A DNA stretch of 20,468 bases from the NCBI GenBank assembly GCA_014730235.1, contig WJIO01000260.1:1-20468 (forward strand), read 5' to 3'. Of the stretch, positions 15,918 through 20,468 are shown piece after piece. The translations under genes were made by a program, and so were the position numbers. Below the pieces are notes generated by a model that saw only the letters and a list, made by a program, of their open reading frames with translations, searched no databases and was not told where the DNA came from. The stretch's first letter is position 1, and each line of letters begins with the position of its first letter. This DNA is from Candidatus Poribacteria bacterium (lineage in GTDB: Bacteria; Poribacteria; DTPJ01; WJIO01).

Positions 15918-15944
15918 TACCTTTCTGTTGTTAATATTTAACGC

Positions 15945-15974
15945 TTGCATTATTTTGGTCAGGTCTTGTATAAT
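15945..15974 (+). promoter_or_regulatory. Sigma70-like promoter of the resB operon
   Basis: TTGCAT (15945-15950) and a perfect TATAAT (15969-15974) are 18 bp apart. The start point would be near 15981, leaving a leader of about 90 nt that contains the hairpin at 16008-16044. Confidence 0.6.
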
Positions 15975-16007
15975 GGTCATTGATAATGTATTACGTTATT
16001 ATCTAAT

Positions 16008-16044
16008 GATGTGCTGTAAAGACTCTGGGGTTTTACAGCACATC
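16008..16044 (+). promoter_or_regulatory. Strong leader hairpin upstream of resB
   Basis: GATGTGCTGTAAA (16008-16020) and TTTACAGCACATC (16032-16044) form a perfect 13-bp stem with the 11-nt loop GACTCTGGGGT. It lies between the promoter and the CGGAG ribosome site of resB, 29 nt before the start codon. No U-tract follows in either direction, so it is not a canonical terminator. It may stabilise the mRNA or be a protein-binding or regulatory structure; no known riboswitch class was recognised. Confidence 0.55.
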
Positions 16045-16073
16045 TATTAAAACCAACCCGGAGTAAATATATT

Positions 16074-17432
16074 ATGGGCAAAGCAGGAAGTAAAACAATA
16101 AGTATTCTCGGCTCTATCAGATTTGCTGTACTTATTCTGATTTTAATAGTTCTGGCATCTATAATAGGAACTATAATTCCGCAGAACTGGATATATGAAC
16201 AATACTCAGCTAAATACGGTGATTTTTTTGCAAAAGTTATATTAAATCTCCAGATTTCGGATGTATATCATTCCTACTGGTATGCGATTTTGCTGGGATT
16301 ATTCTGTATAAACCTTTGTTTTTGCTCAATCCAGAGCTTTGGCCCTCTGGTAAAATCCCTAAAAAATTCCCTTCTAAATGCCCATAAGGCTAATATAAGC
16401 GAATTACAAAACCATGATAAATTCCCGATAAAAAAAGAAGTAGAAGAACCTCATATCAAAGTTATGGAATTGCTGGCCCGCAGCTTATACAGATTTAAAT
16501 TTTCCGATGAAGAATCTAAAACATATTACTTTGAACGCGGTAAAACCGGAAGACTAGGCCCGTTTATTACTCATGCAAGTATAATAGTAATTTTGATCGG
16601 CGGTATAATAGTAGGGTTATTTGGATTTAAACAACATGTCCGAATACCTGTAGGTGAAACAATTGATGCGCCTCATTCTGATTTTCAGGTCAGGGCCGAT
16701 GATTTTAAAGCTGAATTTTATGAAGATTCGACAATTCCCAAAGAATATACCAGCGTTTTAAGTATAATTGAAGACGGACAAGTAAAACTTACCAAAAGTA
16801 TAGAAGTCAACCATCCTATGAGTTACAAAGGTGTAAGGTTTTACCAATCAGCTTACGGCCTTGCGGATATGGCTGAAGTTGAATTATATCGCGGTATAGA
16901 GGACGAAGACAGGCAGTTTCTGGGTAAATTCCGAATTGACGTGGGTGAAGAAATGGAAATCCCCAACTCAGAATCACGACTTAAACTTTTGGCTTTGATA
17001 CCCGATTTCGTTATGGATGAATCCGGTCGCGTGGGAAGCCGCTCCCGAACTCCCCGTAATCCGGCCATACTGGCGGAAATCCATGAAGGTGACAAACTCA
17101 AACAGAGAATATGGAGTTTCAAGAATTTTCCCAATTTCCACGCAACTGAAAATTCAGAATACCGGCTTAACTTTTTATCTGTGGGATATTATACCGAACT
17201 TCAGGTAAGTAAAGACAGAGGGCTTTTTATTGTATGGATTGGATGTATACTCATGGTAGTCGGTATGTTTCTTTCGTTTTATGTCCCTTATAAAAGGTTA
17301 TGGATTAAATTTTCTAAAGAAAATGGAGATATATTTTTAGAAGTTGGCGGCAGGTCTTATAAAAATAGGTCTGACTTTGGAAATGAATTTCAGAAATTAA
17401 GGGATTTTTTCGGGAATAATAAACAACAATGA
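16074..17432 (+). CDS. resB: ResB-like cytochrome c biogenesis protein
   Basis: ResB (Ccs1) works with ResC/CcsA in system II cytochrome c maturation, handling heme and apocytochrome at the outer face of the inner membrane. The 452-residue protein has the expected four membrane helices (about 14-34, 66-84, 163-184 and 384-406), with a large periplasmic domain between helices 3 and 4. Family motifs include FAVLILILIVLASIIGTIIPQ, ITHASIIVILIGG (with H167) and VNHPMSYKGVRFYQSAYG (245-262). The C-terminus GRSYKNRSDFGNEFQ is also typical. The ATG at 16074 has CGGAG 10 nt upstream. Unusually, no ccsA/resC or resA-type gene follows; the next genes are a DUF1648 protein and a metallo-hydrolase. The partner must lie elsewhere. 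Confidence 0.88.
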   Translation: MGKAGSKTISILGSIRFAVLILILIVLASIIGTIIPQNWIYEQYSAKYGDFFAKVILNLQISDVYHSYWYAILLGLFCINLCFCSIQSFGPLVKSLKNSLLNAHKANISELQNHDKFPIKKEVEEPHIKVMELLARSLYRFKFSDEESKTYYFERGKTGRLGPFITHASIIVILIGGIIVGLFGFKQHVRIPVGETIDAPHSDFQVRADDFKAEFYEDSTIPKEYTSVLSIIEDGQVKLTKSIEVNHPMSYKGVRFYQSAYGLADMAEVELYRGIEDEDRQFLGKFRIDVGEEMEIPNSESRLKLLALIPDFVMDESGRVGSRSRTPRNPAILAEIHEGDKLKQRIWSFKNFPNFHATENSEYRLNFLSVGYYTELQVSKDRGLFIVWIGCILMVVGMFLSFYVPYKRLWIKFSKENGDIFLEVGGRSYKNRSDFGNEFQKLRDFFGNNKQQ

Positions 17433-17974
17433 ACAGAGATTTACATAATTCTATTACCCTTGTTTTGAAATTCCTGTGGATATTTACCCTTATAATCATA
17501 GTCTGGCAAGCTTTATGGTCTTACTATATACTCCCTGAAAGGATGGTAAGTCACTTTGACGAATCAGGCAACCCAGATGGATGGTCATCAAAAAGCAGCT
17601 TCATGCTTCTATGGTATATCACAATACTGATACTTCAGCTTGTATGGTTGATACCACTGCTTCTTATGCGTCTTTCTCTTAAAAAACTTCCGGTGTGGAT
17701 GATCAACGTACCCAATAAGGACTACTGGTTTTCAAATGAAGAAAGAAAAGAAGAATGTGCAAGACGGATGAATACAATGGTTTTAGGCATTGCATTCTTA
17801 ATGAATTTTACAATGATTCTGCTTTACCAGAGCATTGTTAGAGGAAATCTGGAACCCGATAAAAAAATCAACATCTGGGTCGTTTTTATATCATTGGGAT
17901 TTATGTTTTTATTCACCTTTGCGTATTTATTCACAGCTTTCAGAAAACCTAAGACGGATAAAACAGATAAATAA
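17429..17974 (+). CDS. DUF1648 membrane protein
   Basis: A 181-residue protein with four predicted membrane helices (about 10-32, 58-80, 117-136 and 148-170). The first is followed by LPERMVSHFDESGNPDGWSSKSSF (split here as LPERMVSHFDESG and NPDGWSSKSSF, residues 35-58), the DUF1648 signature, and later NVPNKDYWFSNEERKEE (93-109), also typical. The same domain is found in some SdpI-type immunity proteins and membrane regulators, but the function of stand-alone versions is unknown. Its ATG overlaps the resB stop (ATGA), so the two are translationally coupled. There is no evidence of a toxin gene beside it. Confidence 0.8.
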   Translation: MNRDLHNSITLVLKFLWIFTLIIIVWQALWSYYILPERMVSHFDESGNPDGWSSKSSFMLLWYITILILQLVWLIPLLLMRLSLKKLPVWMINVPNKDYWFSNEERKEECARRMNTMVLGIAFLMNFTMILLYQSIVRGNLEPDKKINIWVVFISLGFMFLFTFAYLFTAFRKPKTDKTDK

Positions 17975-17998
17975 TATTTAAATTACAGGAGGAATCAA

Positions 17999-18799
17999 AT
18001 GCACCCATTCAATGAATTAAAAGTGCCTGAAGGATCAGTGGGTATACACTGGTTTGAACAAAACAGCTATGCTTTAAAAGATTCAGCAGAAACTATTGTA
18101 TTAATTGATCCGTATTTCCCCCATAATAGACCCGGTGATGTATTTGTGCATCCAGAACCGCCCCTTGTGGAATCAGAACTGCAAGTTGATTATGTTTTGC
18201 TTACCCATGCTCATATGGATCACACCAATTCGGAAACCATAAAGAGAATAAACGCAAGCTGGCCCGACGCCGTATATCTGGGGCCTAAAGAAAGCATAAA
18301 GCAAATTCTTGAGGAAACTTCAGTTGAGGATGATAAAACGATAATTCTGGAAGCAGGTAAATCAGGGGAAATGGGCAGTATGAAAGCCCATGCGGTTTAT
18401 TCTAAACCACCTGCTGGCGATCCTGATGCAGGTATCAAGCCACCTGATGTAACCCATCTGGGTTATGTTATAGAAGCTGGTGATGTAAAAATTTACGTCT
18501 CCGGAGATGAAATAAACACCTTTGCAAATATCAACGATCTGGTAAAACCTGTTGCAGATTTACGTCCTGATATAGGTTTAATAACCATGCACCCTACAGA
18601 AGGTGAATTTCCATTTGTGGAAGGAAGCATACTTATGGCCCAGCGTATAGGTCTTAAAGCTATAGTTCCTTCTCATTACTCATGTTTTGTGAAGCGTGAT
18701 TATGATCCGGCTGAATGGGCTGCACAGTTTCCATCCGACGGGCCTGAACCGATTATTATCCCTCATAACTCAAATATTATTTACCAATTGGATCGTTGA
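17999..18799 (+). CDS. UlaG-like metallo-beta-lactamase-fold hydrolase
   Basis: The 266-residue protein shows the metal-binding motif THAHMDH (69-75, ligands H70, H72, D74 and H75), IDPYF after strand 3 (36-40), H131, SGDEIN with D170, and PSHYSCF with H226. These are the five MBL-fold motifs. The arrangement is that of UlaG-type (L-ascorbate-6-phosphate lactonase-like) hydrolases, which usually bind manganese or zinc and cleave lactones or phosphodiesters; the true substrate here is unknown. ACAGGAGGAATC precedes the ATG at ideal spacing. It follows the DUF1648 gene by 24 nt and is probably the last gene of the resB operon. No signal peptide, so it is cytoplasmic. Confidence 0.88.
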   Translation: MHPFNELKVPEGSVGIHWFEQNSYALKDSAETIVLIDPYFPHNRPGDVFVHPEPPLVESELQVDYVLLTHAHMDHTNSETIKRINASWPDAVYLGPKESIKQILEETSVEDDKTIILEAGKSGEMGSMKAHAVYSKPPAGDPDAGIKPPDVTHLGYVIEAGDVKIYVSGDEINTFANINDLVKPVADLRPDIGLITMHPTEGEFPFVEGSILMAQRIGLKAIVPSHYSCFVKRDYDPAEWAAQFPSDGPEPIIIPHNSNIIYQLDR

Positions 18800-18816
18800 T
18801 ATCCAGGAGAAATTAT

Positions 18817-19566
18817 CTATTTTGTTTCAGGGGTTAATTTTCCGGCAATTTTCGAAGTTTGGTCTTTTCTAACATATACAGTCTTTCGATAATCCCTGTA
18901 GCCATCTCTTGATAAGGTTAGCACATAATCACCTGTTGGAACGGCAGGTATAGTCAAAGGTGTTTCACCTTGCAGCACACCATCCAGATAAACTTTAGCA
19001 TCAGGAGTTGACGTTACTTGTATTGCGCCAACTCCCGGTTCGATTAAATCTTGGACAGACCAATCATCCTCCTTTGATTCCTGTGTCTCTGCTGGAGACA
19101 GCCTTGCTACAGGAAGGGGATCCCGGGGGTTTTCTGGTATGTTGGCTGTAAACATGGCCTTTTTATAGCCTTCTTTTTTAAATTCAAATGAGTGCATACC
19201 AGGTTCTACATCTACAGCAATATTGGTTTTACCAATAGATTTTCCATCCAGAACAAGTTCAGCTTCAGTGGGTTCACTCCTAACAAGGAACCTTAATCTA
19301 ACCGATATAAATGTGGGTGAAGTTCCACTCACTTTAACATTGGATTCCCAGGGTTCAAAACCATCACTTTTAACAACAACATGATAATCCCTGGCCCTGA
19401 TTCTTTTCTTTAAGGGTGTCTCTCCTGAAAATTCACCATTAATAAATACCTGGGCGTTGGGCGGCCTGGACGATTGGATCGTTATTACGCCTGTATAAAT
19501 GAAATAATAGAATAATATTCCCCCAATACTAAGAATCAATAATATTATAACCAAGGCTTTAGCCAA
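18817..19566 (-). CDS. Membrane-anchored PEGA-domain protein
   Basis: Residues 4-24 form one N-terminal membrane helix; the rest is outside. Three PEGA-type beta repeats follow: about 28-92 (NAQVFINGEFSGETPLKKRI), 93-155 (EAELVLDGKSIGKTNIAVDV) and 180-245 (DAKVYLDGVLQGETPLTIPA), the second being the most divergent. A charged linker (about 156-178) separates repeats two and three. PEGA domains are surface or periplasmic beta-modules often near S-layer or cell-envelope proteins; the function here is unknown. The start is a TTG at 19566 with AGGAG 8 nt upstream and an in-frame TAA just before it, so no earlier start is possible. Its end faces the MBL gene with 17 nt between. Confidence 0.85.
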   Translation of the reverse strand: MAKALVIILLILSIGGILFYYFIYTGVITIQSSRPPNAQVFINGEFSGETPLKKRIRARDYHVVVKSDGFEPWESNVKVSGTSPTFISVRLRFLVRSEPTEAELVLDGKSIGKTNIAVDVEPGMHSFEFKKEGYKKAMFTANIPENPRDPLPVARLSPAETQESKEDDWSVQDLIEPGVGAIQVTSTPDAKVYLDGVLQGETPLTIPAVPTGDYVLTLSRDGYRDYRKTVYVRKDQTSKIAGKLTPETK

Positions 19567-19603
19567 TTTTTATTCTCCTGAATATATTAAAGTTCTAAAC
19601 TCT

Positions 19604-19621
19604 TTATTCTGCTCAGAATAA
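19604..19621. promoter_or_regulatory. Palindrome upstream of the PEGA gene
   Basis: TTATTCTG CT CAGAATAA is a perfect 8-bp inverted repeat with a 2-nt centre, 38 nt before the PEGA start codon. It could be an operator or a short hairpin in the leader. The region 19622-19714 holds nothing else recognised. Confidence 0.3.
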
Positions 19622-19714
19622 TAAATGCAAAAATGTCATTATAGTCGTGGTAAAGAATCTCATCAATATATAATATCTTAAACAAATGTCTGTTCCCCGT
19701 CAAGGATTTTTATA

Positions 19715-19743
19715 TTGACTACTTAAGTATATCACCTTATACT
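19715..19743 (+). promoter_or_regulatory. Near-consensus sigma70-like promoter for the DnaD-like gene
   Basis: TTGACT (19715-19720) and TATACT (19738-19743) are 17 bp apart, each one base from consensus. The transcript would start near 19750 and have a leader of about 55 nt. Confidence 0.6.
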
Positions 19744-19805
19744 CTATTTTGCGATCTCTCACCCTTACCTGTTAAACATTACATAGGATTGAACTGGATT
19801 TATTT

Positions 19806-20468
19806 ATGGAAGAATATTCTGTTGTTGATAGGAGAAAACACTCGTTTGTTGTTCTGGACAAATCTATACCTCTGGCTTATGCACCATATATAGGGGCAAA
19901 TGCGACTTGTCTTTATCTTCTTTATGCTTCATTAGCTGATCAAGGAAATGTCTCAGTTGATCAGGATGATGTAAAAGAATTTCTTAGTTTTGATGCCGAA
20001 ACTCTGGAAAGCTGCAACCAGACTCTGGAAGAATATGGTCTATTAAAGATGGAAAATCGGGAGCATAATGGTAAAATCCATAGTTATTGCTATGTTCTCC
20101 AACCCCCTCCGCTACCACAAACTCTATATACAGAACTGCGCAAAAAACCTTTAGCCAAGTATGCAGAAAATGTCCTGGATTTTGTTCCAGCAGAAAAACC
20201 CACCAAGAAAAGAAGAACAAGACGTTCATTAATCACGCCAACCAAGCTGATCAATAAATTATACAAAAGTATAGGTGTTGGCAAGGTTGACGTTTTTGAA
20301 CGGGAATCAGGAAAAAAGCATGTCAATGACTTGTTAGAAGCCGGATACTCACTGGAAGATATAGATTTTGCTATCGAATGGGGACTTGAAAGTGCTATAG
20401 ATGAAATAGAAGATTTCTCATCCATAAAAAATATAATAGAAAGAGCTATTGCAGCCAGAGAAGAGCAT
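19806..20468 (+). CDS. DnaD/DnaB-like winged-helix protein, N-terminal part (truncated by window edge)
   Basis: The open frame runs off the right edge with 221 residues. Residues about 14-85 (SFVVLDKSIPLAYAPYIGAN, LYLLYASLAD, VDQDDVKEFLSF, CNQTLEEYGLLKMEN) have the helix pattern of the winged-helix N-terminal domain of DnaD/DnaB-type replication-initiation and phage-replication proteins. A basic patch KKRRTRRS follows near 139-146. Residues 165-220 form a helical domain (LLEAGYSLEDIDFAIEWGLE), also seen in such proteins. The start ATG at 19806 has only a weak GGAT site; upstream in-frame codons reach a TAA at 19773, leaving no better start. Whether it is a host replication factor, a regulator or a plasmid or phage remnant is unresolved. 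Confidence 0.6.
   Translation, partial: MEEYSVVDRRKHSFVVLDKSIPLAYAPYIGANATCLYLLYASLADQGNVSVDQDDVKEFLSFDAETLESCNQTLEEYGLLKMENREHNGKIHSYCYVLQPPPLPQTLYTELRKKPLAKYAENVLDFVPAEKPTKKRRTRRSLITPTKLINKLYKSIGVGKVDVFERESGKKHVNDLLEAGYSLEDIDFAIEWGLESAIDEIEDFSSIKNIIERAIAAREEH

Larger units (their letters stand above)
15844..16073. other. Divergent promoter region between aminotransferase operon and resB
   Basis: These 230 nt carry two outward-facing promoters whose -35 boxes are 27 bp apart, the ribosome site for the aminotransferase, and the resB leader hairpin. No further gene or repeat is seen. Confidence 0.65.

Noticed and set aside
16008-16050. resB leader hairpin as a terminator or attenuator
   Set aside because: Neither strand has a U-tract after the stem; kept only as a structured leader.
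17429-17974. SdpI-type immunity protein in a toxin-immunity pair
   Set aside because: Only the DUF1648 region is shared and no SdpC-like toxin or regulator gene is adjacent.
20090-20425. 111-residue minus-strand open frame
   Set aside because: It is antisense to the DnaD-like gene, which is open across the whole region, has a promoter and shows coherent domain structure.

Overview
The window is an AT-rich stretch of chromosome from a diderm (Gram-negative-type) bacterium, inferred from a type IV pilus secretin (PilQ) and its inner-membrane assembly genes. Several genes belong to families common in uncultured marine or sponge-associated lineages such as Poribacteria: a DegT-type aminotransferase, a DUF6807/PmoA-like protein, an UlaG-like metallo-hydrolase and DUF3352. 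That placement is a low-confidence guess from gene content. I saw no tRNA, rRNA, CRISPR array, transposase or phage structural gene.

Region 1 (1-6943, minus strand) is one long co-directional cluster. In transcription order it holds an ABC ATPase, an ABC-2 permease, a membrane-anchored TPR protein, then pilM, pilN, pilO, pilP and a pilQ truncated by the window edge. PilM/N/O/P form the inner-membrane alignment platform and PilQ the outer-membrane pore. The ABC pair plus accessory protein recalls the pilGHI genes beside the pil genes of Myxococcus xanthus. The TPR protein ends in a segment resembling the C-terminus of GspG-type pseudopilins. A short hairpin separates pilP from pilQ.

Region 2 (6944-7565) is a 622-bp divergent intergenic region. 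It carries a 231-bp candidate miniature inverted-repeat element: perfect 16-bp terminal inverted repeats, flanking 5-bp ATTAC direct repeats, and a nested 74-bp palindrome with perfect 26-bp arms. A candidate promoter and a leader hairpin then precede the next operon.

Region 3 (7566-10504, plus strand) is a tight three-gene operon: an exported, strikingly methionine-rich DUF3352 protein, a GNAT acetyltransferase, and a cytoplasmic CBM9/DOMON-like protein.

Region 4 (10501-15843, minus strand) is a four-gene putative sugar operon: a DegT/DnrJ/EryC1/StrS aminotransferase, a GH78-type alpha-L-rhamnosidase, a DUF6807 protein and a nitroreductase. None has a signal peptide, so they should act on imported glycosides or sugar derivatives in the cytoplasm. 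It is driven by a clear sigma70-like promoter. A divergent promoter with a strong leader hairpin drives Region 5.

Region 5 (16074-18799, plus strand) holds a ResB-like cytochrome c biogenesis protein, a DUF1648 membrane protein overlapping it by 4 nt, and an UlaG-like metallo-beta-lactamase-fold hydrolase. Region 6 holds a convergent PEGA-domain membrane protein (TTG start, 18817-19566, minus). A divergent gene for a DnaD/DnaB-like winged-helix protein follows (19806 to the window end, plus, truncated), behind a near-consensus promoter.

No complete new defence or mobile system is evident. The most unusual items are the nested repeat element, the pilus-linked ABC/TPR module with a GspG-like tail, the Met-rich DUF3352 protein and the two 5' leader hairpins.
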